Shown here: positions 7,120-13,191 of the stretch, one piece after another
How positions within the stretch are numbered: position 1 is the stretch's first letter
How the letters are laid out: each line of letters opens with the position of its first letter
Origin: Bacteroidota bacterium
GTDB lineage: Bacteria > Bacteroidota > Bacteroidia > Bacteroidales > UBA1556
Assembly: GCA_003648395.1 (NCBI GenBank)
Contig: QMPB01000036.1
Span: 1 to 15,482 of the forward strand
Length of the DNA stretch: 15,482 nt
Direction: 5' to 3'
The notes under the pieces: generated by a model
What the model was told of the DNA's origin: nothing
Databases searched by the model: none
Seen by the model: only the letters and a program-made list of their open reading frames with translations
Program-made: the position numbers and the translations under genes

Positions 7120-8046
7120 TTATCGATGATATTCTTTATAATAGCCTCTTTCTTTATATGCTGGGCAACGAGCTGCTTTTTTGCCTACTATCTTAAACAT
7201 TACAGTAATACCTGCAATACCATACCAATCATTAGCTTCGCCACCTCTTTGTCCTCCACCGTTACCTTTTGACTGCATATAAAAATCATAATCAGCTTTA
7301 TTATTAGGAATACCATTAGGTCCTATAGATATATCATAACCCGCTTCAATATATTCCTGCTCATTTTGTCTATTACTTAATAATGCCGCTAAAGCTCCTT
7401 TCTCTGATTGTAGAATACTTGGATCAGGATAACGCGTACTTACATCATCTAAGTAATCAGTAAATGTTTTTCTTAAACCCCACTCTAATCCTAAACTAAC
7501 TCTTTTAGAAACACTCCACTTTATACCAATTCCAAATGGTATAGCCAATGCTGCTAATTTATATGGTTTATTTTCTGGATATGCTGTTAGTCCTTGTCCC
7601 TCTGTTCCTAAAGGTTGAAGTTCATATTCTTCTCCATCGTAATAAGTTTTTGGGTTAAAACTAAAAATTGACAAACCAGCAAATATATATGGTGTGAATC
7701 TATGATTCTTACTACCTGGCTCGTATTCTAAGAAATTTATTTCAATTCCTCCTTCTATATCTAGAATATGAGAGTGAAAACTTAAATTTTTATAACGCTT
7801 ACTTTCAGAGTCATTCTTACTATTACCTGCTATTTGGCCATAATGTCCCACTAACCTTATAGCAAATCTTCTATTAATATCATATCTATATTGAAGTCCA
7901 AAATTATAGCCAGGAAGACTAAAATGTGTAGGAGTTAAATCACCCATATAATAAGATATACCACCAAATAAACCTATCTCATGACGTTGGGCATAAGAGC
8001 CCAATGATAGCAATAAGGCTGTAATAATAATTAAGAGTTTCTTCAT
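7120..8046 (-). CDS. porG: PorG-like outer membrane protein (DUF6089), type IX secretion component
   Basis: This 308-residue protein has a clear signal peptide (cleavage near YA|Q at 19-20) and alternating amphipathic strands such as YNFGLQYRYDIN, FAIRLVGHYGQ, RFTPYIFAGLSIF and GIGIKWSVSKRVSLGLEWGL, as in a small outer-membrane beta-barrel. The start HEIGLFGGISYYMGDL and the strand WYGIAGITVMFK followed by a basic tail with a CPAY motif fit the DUF6089 family. In Porphyromonas gingivalis the protein encoded directly before uppS, bamA and two ompH genes is PorG, an outer-membrane part of the type IX secretion system that associates with the PorK-PorN rings. The same gene order here supports the assignment, although other T9SS genes are not in the window. 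It heads the operon and has the best promoter in the window. The residual doubt is that DUF6089 includes paralogs not shown to act in secretion. Confidence 0.82.
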   Translation of the reverse strand: MKKLLIIITALLLSLGSYAQRHEIGLFGGISYYMGDLTPTHFSLPGYNFGLQYRYDINRRFAIRLVGHYGQIAGNSKNDSESKRYKNLSFHSHILDIEGGIEINFLEYEPGSKNHRFTPYIFAGLSIFSFNPKTYYDGEEYELQPLGTEGQGLTAYPENKPYKLAALAIPFGIGIKWSVSKRVSLGLEWGLRKTFTDYLDDVSTRYPDPSILQSEKGALAALLSNRQNEQEYIEAGYDISIGPNGIPNNKADYDFYMQSKGNGGGQRGGEANDWYGIAGITVMFKIVGKKAARCPAYKERGYYKEYHR

Positions 8047-8115
8047 AATAATTTCATTGTGTGTTGTAGTCTATAACTAAGAAAAAAACATAATATTGTC
8101 TTTTTCAATAGTTAG

Positions 8116-8146
8116 CAAAGGTAAAATATTTTAGCTAAAAAGCCAA
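8116..8146 (-). promoter_or_regulatory. Bacteroidota-type promoter for the porG-uppS-bamA-ompH operon
   Basis: On the minus strand TTG (8146-8144), a 20-base spacer and TACCTTTG (8123-8116) match the phylum's -33 and -7 elements with correct spacing. Transcription should begin near 8109, leaving a leader of about 60 bases to the porG ATG at 8046. The spacer holds the perfect 12-base palindrome TTTTAGCTAAAA (8129-8140), and CCAATTGG (8143-8150) covers the -33 box. The -33 box lies about 20 bases past the nadK stop. Confidence 0.8.
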
Positions 8147-8166
8147 TTGGAGTTTATCCCTGAAAA

Positions 8167-9045
8167 TCAATTCCTTATATCCAAACCCCAGTTCAATTTA
8201 TCTCTAATTGTATCAAAAAAACTTCTGCTATCAACTTGTATCATATTTACCGAAAATTCACATTTTTTAATAACTAATTCTCTTGATGCCTCTATTGTTT
8301 CAAACCTCGAATCTAAACCAACTAAGAACGATTTTGATCGGCCTTGAATTTTTAGTTTTATAGTACTATTATCGGGAATTACTATTGGCCTTACAGTAAG
8401 GTTGTGAGGTGCAATTGGTGAGATAATAAAAATACCTGCTCCGGGAGTTACAATGGGGCCACCTACAGAAAGAGAATATGCTGTAGATCCTGTTGGCGTT
8501 GAAATTAATAATCCATCAGACCAATAGGAATTCAGAAACTGATCATCGATATATACATGCACAACAATCATCGATAAATGGTCTTTACGCTGAATAGCAA
8601 ATTCGTTTAAAGCAAAATTAAGTTCTCCAAAAAGGTTATCTTCTGTTTGTAAAGACAGCAAAGTCCGTTTATCAAGAATATAATTATTTTTTAAAACACT
8701 ATCAATTGCTCTATCTACTTCTTTCAATGATACTGATGATAAGAAACCTAACCTACCCATATTTATTCCCAGAATAGGAATATTAGAACCACGTACAACT
8801 TGTACTGTATCTAATATAGTACCATCGCCTCCCAAACTAAAAAAAGCATGAGGTTTTTTCTTAAAATCCTCAAGGGTTGAGTATACAAATGGTTCTCTTC
8901 TAAAATTTACTTTATTTTTCAGAAGTCTATAAAAATCCTTATTTATAAATATTTCGCAATTTGCTTGCTCCAACTTATCAATCATTGACTGATAATTATC
9001 TTTATAGTTATCGAAATACTGTATTGCAAAAAAAGCTATTCTCAT
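8167..9045 (-). CDS. nadK: NAD kinase
   Basis: It phosphorylates NAD to NADP in the cytoplasm, setting the NADP(H) pool. The 292-residue product has the kinase motif SLGGDGTILDT with GGDGT at 72-76 (catalytic Asp74), the following NMGRLGFLSSV segment, the NEFAIQR segment of the NE-motif region (about 147) and the glycine-rich STPTGSTAYSLSVGGP that defines the nucleotide site. The start fits the family, which begins M-x-I-A-x-F/Y-x-x. It lies 34 bases after prfB, with no promoter box between, so it is probably the last gene of a recX-prfB-nadK unit. No intrinsic terminator is visible between its stop and the porG promoter, so some read-through into the envelope operon is possible. The protein shows nothing unusual. 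Confidence 0.96.
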   Translation of the reverse strand: MRIAFFAIQYFDNYKDNYQSMIDKLEQANCEIFINKDFYRLLKNKVNFRREPFVYSTLEDFKKKPHAFFSLGGDGTILDTVQVVRGSNIPILGINMGRLGFLSSVSLKEVDRAIDSVLKNNYILDKRTLLSLQTEDNLFGELNFALNEFAIQRKDHLSMIVVHVYIDDQFLNSYWSDGLLISTPTGSTAYSLSVGGPIVTPGAGIFIISPIAPHNLTVRPIVIPDNSTIKLKIQGRSKSFLVGLDSRFETIEASRELVIKKCEFSVNMIQVDSRSFFDTIRDKLNWGLDIRN

Positions 9046-9079
9046 ATTTAAAATAAATTAATATCCTATTATTCATAAA

Positions 9080-10157
9080 TTATTGCATTAAAAATGCTTT
9101 AATAAAATCATCAATATCGCCATCCATTACAGCTTGCACATTTGAAGATTCAAATTTTGTACGGGCATCTTTTACTTGCTTATACGGGTGCATAACATAC
9201 GATCGTATTTGCGAGCCCCACTCTATTTTCATCTTTCCATCTTCTACTATTTTACTATCCTCTTGTTTCTTACGCAATTCAAGCTCATAAAGTTTAGATT
9301 TAAGCATTTTTTTTGCTTTTTCTCTATTTTTAAGTTGTGATCTAGTTTCTTGACATTCTACTACAAAACCACTAGGAGCATGTCTTAGTCGAACTGCCGA
9401 CTCTGTTTTATTAACATGTTGACCTCCTGGTCCTCCAGCTCTAAAAGTATCCCAATCCAAATCAGCTGGGTTTAGAATTATTTCAATACTATCATCAACA
9501 ATGGGATATACATAAATTGAAGCAAAAGAAGTATGCCTACGCGATGCAGAATCAAATGGTGAAATACGCACCAAGCGGTGAACCCCATTTTCTGCTTTTA
9601 AAAAACCAAAAGCATTTTCCCCTTCAAATTCAATAGTTGCTGATTTTATTCCTGCAGTTTCGCCATCTTGCTCTTCAACTATCTTTACTTTATAGCCCTT
9701 TCGCTCTCCATAACGCATATACATGCGCATCAGCATTTGAGCCCAATCTTGACTTTCAGTACCACCAGCTCCTGGGTTTATTTGCAACATAGCGTTTAAA
9801 GAATCACTCTCCTCTCCCAGCATATTTAATAACTCCAAATCATCAATTTTACTAATAATTTCGTTATATTTTTGCTCTACCTCATGCTCCTCTATCTCAC
9901 CCAAATTATAAAATTCAAACAAAACATCAAGGTCATCATTTGCCTCGTTTGCCTCAGACCAACGTTCAACCCAACGTTTTTTATCTTTTATCTTTTTGAG
10001 TAATACTTCAGCTTTTTTAGGATTATCCCAAAAGTTAGGGTCTTGAGTTTTTAATTCCTCTTCCTCAATTTCCATTTTCTTTCGATCGAGGTCAAAGATA
10101 CCCCCTCAAAGCTTCAAGCCTTTCAATGTTTTCTTTATATTGTTCCTTTGTTACCAT
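9080..10157 (-). CDS. prfB: Peptide chain release factor 2, expressed by +1 programmed frameshift
   Basis: RF2 recognises UAA and UGA and triggers peptide release on the ribosome. The gene starts at ATG 10157, runs 21 codons (MVTKEQYKENIE... GYL), then meets an in-frame TGA at 10094-10092. The site reads AGGGGGTATCTTTGAC, the classical RF2 signal: an internal Shine-Dalgarno-like AGGGGG, CTT as slip codon and TGA followed by C. Slipping by +1 reads CTT-(T)-GAC and joins the main frame, giving 358 residues (Escherichia coli has 365). In the joined numbering the stop-codon anticodon tripeptide SPF is at 199-201 and the catalytic GGQ at 244-246. A conceptual translation starting at the internal ATG 10075 loses 27 residues and is wrong. 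The gene is 7 bases after recX and 34 before nadK. Low RF2 increases frameshifting, so the gene is autoregulated. Confidence 0.97.
10091..10110 (-). promoter_or_regulatory. RF2 recoding site
   Basis: The minus strand holds AGG GGG TAT CTT TGA C. The TGA stop is at 10094-10092 in the starting frame and the +1 frame continues as GAC. The SD-like stretch ends three bases before the CTT slip codon, the spacing required for +1 slippage in Escherichia coli. Confidence 0.95.
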
Positions 10158-10164
10158 TTTATAA

Positions 10165-10632
10165 TTAGTTTTTTGTATTCTCATTTATAAATTGCCAAAT
10201 CAATGTGCTTTCAAAACCTCTCTGCAATGCAAAGTTCAAGAGTTTTTTCTTATTCACATTTGTCTTAATATCACCTATATTTCTAAGTTTAGTTTCACAA
10301 ATATAAACTAAGGCATTATAATACTCATTTTCATCAATCTTAGCTAAAGCTATATTAATATCTTTACTATCAATTCTTTTAGCACGCAATGCTACATATA
10401 TTTTTTTCTTTCCCCATCTTTTATTGGAAAATTTACTAGAAGTAAATATTTTTGCATATCTCAAATTATCAATATACTCATGCTCTTCTAAATATTGAAT
10501 TACATCATCAAATATAACTTCTGGCGCATCTATATTCTTAAGTTTATTTATAACATCAAAACTACATCGCTCTTGATAGTCGCAATACCTTTCAAGCTTT
10601 GAGATTATATCCTTAAAAATTACATTATCCAT
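10165..10632 (-). CDS. recX: Regulatory protein RecX
   Basis: This 155-residue protein is built of three-helix repeats without catalytic motifs, as in RecX, which binds RecA filaments and limits recombination and SOS signalling. Recognisable signatures are the first repeat 'LERYCDYQERCSFDVINKLK', the acidic 'VIQYLEEHEYIDNLRYAKIFTSSKF' (typical L-x-x-x-x-Y-I-D/N-D-x-R-Y/F-A) and 'WGKKKIYVALRAKRI' (typical K-x-x-x-x-I-x-x-x-L-x-x-K-x-I). Length is normal. The ATG at 10632 is about 38 bases downstream of a strong TACCTTTG box, so recX heads a unit with prfB (7-base gap) and nadK. recA is not in the window, so regulation with recA cannot be inferred. The sequence is Lys/Asn/Ile-rich like its neighbours. 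The assignment rests on pattern recognition of a divergent family. Confidence 0.88.
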   Translation of the reverse strand: MDNVIFKDIISKLERYCDYQERCSFDVINKLKNIDAPEVIFDDVIQYLEEHEYIDNLRYAKIFTSSKFSNKRWGKKKIYVALRAKRIDSKDINIALAKIDENEYYNALVYICETKLRNIGDIKTNVNKKKLLNFALQRGFESTLIWQFINENTKN

Positions 10633-10669
10633 AGTTTAGCAATAATAATTTTAGAAATCTTGGCAAATA

Positions 10670-10677
10670 CAAAGGTA
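10670..10677 (-). promoter_or_regulatory. -7 promoter box for recX-prfB-nadK
   Basis: The minus strand reads TACCTTTG, identical to the -7 box before porG, and would give a leader of about 30 bases to the recX ATG. No TTG is found at the normal -33 distance, so the upstream element is weak or absent. The rng terminator lies just upstream (10724-10753). Confidence 0.65.
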
Positions 10678-10723
10678 TCACTATATACAATACATTTTAT
10701 AGAATAAAGAAAAATATAGGCAT

Positions 10724-10753
10724 AAAAAAAGACCGTTGATTTTTCAACGGTCT
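10724..10753 (-). terminator. Intrinsic terminator of rng
   Basis: A perfect 10-base stem, AGACCGTTGA with TCAACGGTCT, surrounds a 4-base loop, and seven T follow on the minus strand. It lies 24 bases after the rng stop. It is the cleanest terminator in the window and separates rng from the recX unit. Confidence 0.95.
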
Positions 10754-10777
10754 ATATAATAATTATAATGTATTCTT

Positions 10778-12328
10778 TTATAGTTTTATTTCATCACCTT
10801 GTTTATTAAAAAAGTGATATTCTAAGAAATGGTATGAATTATCAGGGATTAAGTTAACCCACTTACGATACTCTTTAAACCACTTCCATTTAAAATTAAA
10901 CAATCCTATTTTAAAGTGTGCATAAATGAATGGATGTAGTCTTATGGTAAGAGTCTTCTCATTTTGTTCTTGCAATAAGAATCGAATATTGTTTTCGATA
11001 TCATCAGCAATAAGAACAGCAGATTTCACTTCACCTGACCCATGACAAACTGGACACTTCTCTTGAGTTTCTATTTCCATTTCTGGACGAACCCTCTGTC
11101 TAGTAATTTGGATTAAACCAAATTTTGTAACAGGGAGAATAGTGTGTTTAGCTTTATCACCTTTCATTTCGGCCTTAAGGAAATTATACAATTCTGTTCG
11201 ATGTTCTTTTACAGTCATATCTATAAAATCGACAACGATAATTCCACCCATATCTCTCAAACGAAGTTGTCTGGCAATTTCCTTGGCAGATATCATATTC
11301 ACTTGAAGAGCAGCATCCTCTTGATTAAGTTCTTTTTTGATACGGTGTCCACTATTGACATCAATAACGTGCATCGCTTCAGTATGTTCTATTATCAAGT
11401 ATGCTCCGGATTTCATTGTTACTTTTTTTCCAAAAGAGCCTTTTATTTGTTTATCAACATTAAACTGTTCAAATACAGGAGTACTAGTTTTATGAAACTT
11501 TACTATATCCACTCTATCGGGAGCAAAAGAAGAAATGTATGTTTTAAGTTCTTCAGCCATTTTGCTATCATCTACAACAACACTATTAAATGACTTATTT
11601 AACAAATCACGTAAAATTGTTGATGTACGACCTAATTCACCATGTACTTTCTCTGGTGGAAAAGCAGAATTAAGCTTTTTAACTGTATCATTCCATTTCT
11701 TTTCAAGATTATCGATATCTGCAAGGATATCAGCTACACGCTTATCCCTAGCACTTGTTCTAATAATAACACCAAAATTTGTTGGTCTAATACTTTTAAC
11801 TAATCTTTTTAATCGATTACGTTCCTCAAAATCTTTAATCTTTTGAGAAACTGATATACGATTTGAAAAAGGCACTAAAACAACATATCTTCCTGCTAAA
11901 GCAATCTCACTAGTAATACGAGGACCTTTTGAGCTTATAGGCTCTTTTGCTACCTGTACTAATATTGTTTGATTTACTGAAAGAACTTCTTGAATTTTTC
12001 CTGTTTTAACAATTTCTGGTTCAAAAGTAAAATCTTTTAATTTTACATTTTTACTATTAGAATTGTTACTTATTTTGACAAACTTGTTCAAAGAACGAAC
12101 CTTGGGTCCCAAATCATGGTAATGAAGAAAAGCATCTCTCTCATGTCCAACATCAACAAATGCTGCATTAAGACCTGGAGTTACTTTCTTAACTTTTCCA
12201 AGGTATAAATCACCTACACTATAATTATTATCAAGCTTTTCCTCATTAATCTCCATTAGCTGATCATCTTCCAACAAGGCTATAGAAATTTTCTTGGGGC
12301 TTACATTGATAATTAAATCTTTGTTCAC
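10778..12328 (-). CDS. rng: Ribonuclease G/E family endoribonuclease
   Basis: It cleaves single-stranded AU-rich RNA in rRNA maturation and mRNA decay. The 516-residue protein has an S1 RNA-binding domain at about 35-125 (GDLYLGKVKKVTPGLNAAFVDVG...DAFLHYHDL) with a short Lys/Asn-rich insert near 80-100. An RNase H-like and DNase I-like catalytic part follows. The Mg-binding aspartates are Asp323 in MHVIDVNSGHR and Asp367 in GGIIVVDFIDM, equivalent to Asp303 and Asp346 of RNase E. The zinc-link motif CPVCHGSG (Cys425, Cys428) permits dimerisation. The C-terminal degradosome scaffold of RNase E is absent, so the protein is RNase G-sized. The start codon is GTG at 12328; no nearby ATG fits. A perfect hairpin sits 23 bases upstream. 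No TAnnTTTG box is seen before it, so transcription may come from HU. Confidence 0.95.
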   Translation of the reverse strand: MNKDLIINVSPKKISIALLEDDQLMEINEEKLDNNYSVGDLYLGKVKKVTPGLNAAFVDVGHERDAFLHYHDLGPKVRSLNKFVKISNNSNSKNVKLKDFTFEPEIVKTGKIQEVLSVNQTILVQVAKEPISSKGPRITSEIALAGRYVVLVPFSNRISVSQKIKDFEERNRLKRLVKSIRPTNFGVIIRTSARDKRVADILADIDNLEKKWNDTVKKLNSAFPPEKVHGELGRTSTILRDLLNKSFNSVVVDDSKMAEELKTYISSFAPDRVDIVKFHKTSTPVFEQFNVDKQIKGSFGKKVTMKSGAYLIIEHTEAMHVIDVNSGHRIKKELNQEDAALQVNMISAKEIARQLRLRDMGGIIVVDFIDMTVKEHRTELYNFLKAEMKGDKAKHTILPVTKFGLIQITRQRVRPEMEIETQEKCPVCHGSGEVKSAVLIADDIENNIRFLLQEQNEKTLTIRLHPFIYAHFKIGLFNFKWKWFKEYRKWVNLIPDNSYHFLEYHFFNKQGDEIKL

Positions 12329-12351
12329 GGTAATTATAAATTAAATTATTT

Positions 12352-12370
12352 AGTAGAGACGATCTCTACT
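12352..12370 (-). other. 8-bp hairpin before the rng start codon
   Basis: AGTAGAGA and TCTCTACT are exact inverted repeats with a 3-base loop, ending 23 bases upstream of the GTG start of rng. The stem has no T run on the minus strand. It might influence rng translation or serve as an entry or cleavage site for the nuclease itself; that is inference only. Confidence 0.45.
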
Positions 12371-12523
12371 TTTAAGTTGAGAGGCCTGATTTCATTTAAT
12401 TCCGGAACAGAAGGAGTTGATTTGTTTTTTTTTAATTCCATTGCATTGAAAAGTTGCTCTAGAATAGATGGTTTAAGATTAAAAAATCTTAATACTAGTC
12501 TTAATAAAAAACTAATTAGCTTA

Positions 12524-12565
12524 AATAAAAACAATTACATACTAAAAAAATAAAGTATGTAATTG
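12524..12565 (-). terminator. AT-rich intrinsic terminator after HU and the small basic protein
   Basis: A perfect 12-base stem, CAATTACATACT with AGTATGTAATTG (12532-12543 and 12554-12565), surrounds a 10-base loop, and a TTTTTATTT tract follows on the minus strand. The stem is weak in G and C, so read-through into rng is plausible. It starts about 25 bases after the stop of the 29-residue gene. Confidence 0.75.
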
Positions 12566-12589
12566 CCTATTTATAAGATGAATGAAGAT

Positions 12590-12679
12590 TTATTTCTTCT
12601 TATGACGATTCTTACGAAGTCTTTTCTTACGCTTGTGCGTAGACATCTTATGTCGTTTTCTTTTTTTACCACTTGGCAT
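12590..12679 (-). CDS. Small basic AURKAIP1/COX24-domain protein, probably ribosome-associated
   Basis: A 29-codon gene runs from ATG 12679 to TAA 12590. The peptide starts MPSGKKRKRHKMSTHKRKKR and ends RHKKK; about two thirds of it is Lys, Arg or His. The 'K-R-K-R-H-K-M-x-x-H-K-R-K-K-R-L-R-K-x-R' pattern is that of the AURKAIP1/COX24 (mitochondrial mS38, actinobacterial bS22) family of tiny ribosomal proteins, and near-identical peptides are conserved in Bacteroidota. It lies 21 bases after the HU gene with no separate promoter box, so the two are probably cotranscribed. A role in the small ribosomal subunit is inferred from the homologous families. It is below common gene-length cut-offs. 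Confidence 0.87.
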   Translation of the reverse strand: MPSGKKRKRHKMSTHKRKKRLRKNRHKKK

Positions 12680-12700
12680 AATTAAAAATATTTGGAGTTA

Positions 12701-12982
12701 TTACAATTTTGACTTAACCTCGTTCACGAAAGATTTAGCTGGCTTAAATGCAGGAATCTTGTGAGCTGGAATTTTAATAGTAATATTTTTTGATATATTT
12801 CTACCTGTTTTTTCAGCACGTTCTTTAATAATAAAAGAACCAAATCCACGCATATATACGTTTTCACCATTAATCATAGCACCTTTTACAGTATCCATAA
12901 AAGTTTCTACTACAGATTGAACTGCAATCTTCTCAATACCAGTTTTATTAGCAATTTCTGCTACAATTTCTGCTTTTGTCAT
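12701..12982 (-). CDS. HU/IHF-family DNA-binding protein
   Basis: This 93-residue nucleoid protein bends DNA as a dimer. It starts with the helical dimer core MTKAEIVAEIANKTGIEKIAV, continues with the turn MRGFGSFIIKERA (44-56), and has the DNA-binding arm at about 54-77 leading to IPAFKPAKSF, the family's C-terminal signature (usually VPxFKxGKxL). The arm tip reads GRNISKN where bacterial HU has RNPQTG, so the proline that intercalates into DNA is Ile63 here. It has the best-spaced promoter with porG (TTG-N19-TATCTTTG), a leader of about 58 bases, and a terminator after the 29-residue gene downstream. Strong, independent expression is expected for a nucleoid protein. It could be called hup, but Bacteroidota carry several HU paralogs, so I leave the symbol empty. 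Confidence 0.94.
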   Translation of the reverse strand: MTKAEIVAEIANKTGIEKIAVQSVVETFMDTVKGAMINGENVYMRGFGSFIIKERAEKTGRNISKNITIKIPAHKIPAFKPAKSFVNEVKSKL

Positions 12983-13046
12983 ATTTATTTATATTTATAT
13001 TGTTATTAAAAATCAAAAGAATAAATAATCATATTATTTAGGGCTG

Positions 13047-13076
13047 CAAAGATAATTATAATTTCATTAGTATCAA
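13047..13076 (-). promoter_or_regulatory. Bacteroidota-type promoter for the HU gene
   Basis: On the minus strand TTG (13076-13074), a 19-base spacer and TATCTTTG (13054-13047) match the -33 and -7 elements exactly in sequence and spacing. Transcription should start near 13040, 58 bases before the HU ATG. Confidence 0.8.
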
Positions 13077-13126
13077 GGTTTTTTATAAAAAAAATATAAC
13101 TTAACTCTAATTTTAATAATAATTAA

Positions 13127-13162
13127 TAAGTCGCATTATCTAAATCATAGAAAAACGACTTA
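13127..13162 (-). terminator. Weak hairpin after the 607-residue gene
   Basis: TAAGTCG (13127-13133) and CGACTTA (13156-13162) are exact inverted repeats with a 22-base loop, about 30 bases past the stop at 13192. The following minus-strand bases are AT-rich (TTAATTATTATT) but have no true T run. It may act as a weak terminator ahead of the HU promoter. Confidence 0.3.
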
Positions 13163-13191
13163 CTATATAGTTTACAATCATTAAATAATTA

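Larger units (their letters stand above)
12329..12589 (-). other. Structured leader of rng with a doubtful 62-codon ORF
   Basis: The 261-base gap between the small basic protein gene and rng holds the hup terminator (12524-12565) and two further perfect inverted repeats: AGTAGAGA/TCTCTACT with a 3-base loop (12352-12370) and TTAAGATT/AATCTTAA with a 4-base loop (12473-12492). A 62-codon open frame (12346-12534) runs through it, but its first codon is TTG inside the terminator stem. Its first internal ATG leaves only 31 codons (MELKKNKSTPSVPELNE...). I do not recognise the peptide and would not call it a gene. No Bacteroidota -7 box is found on the minus strand here. Confidence 0.4.

Noticed and set aside
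8147..8347. Plus-strand 66-codon ORF opposite the nadK 3' end
   Set aside because: It is antisense to nadK and overlaps the porG promoter, with no recognisable protein features.
11144..11846. Plus-strand ORFs of 149 and 103 codons
   Set aside because: They lie antisense within the conserved catalytic region of rng and their translations are low-complexity Phe/Ser/Ile-rich shadows.
12346..12534. 62-codon minus-strand ORF upstream of rng
   Set aside because: Its first codon is TTG within the HU terminator stem, the next ATG leaves 31 codons, the peptide is not recognised and the region contains two perfect hairpins; it is better read as an untranslated leader.
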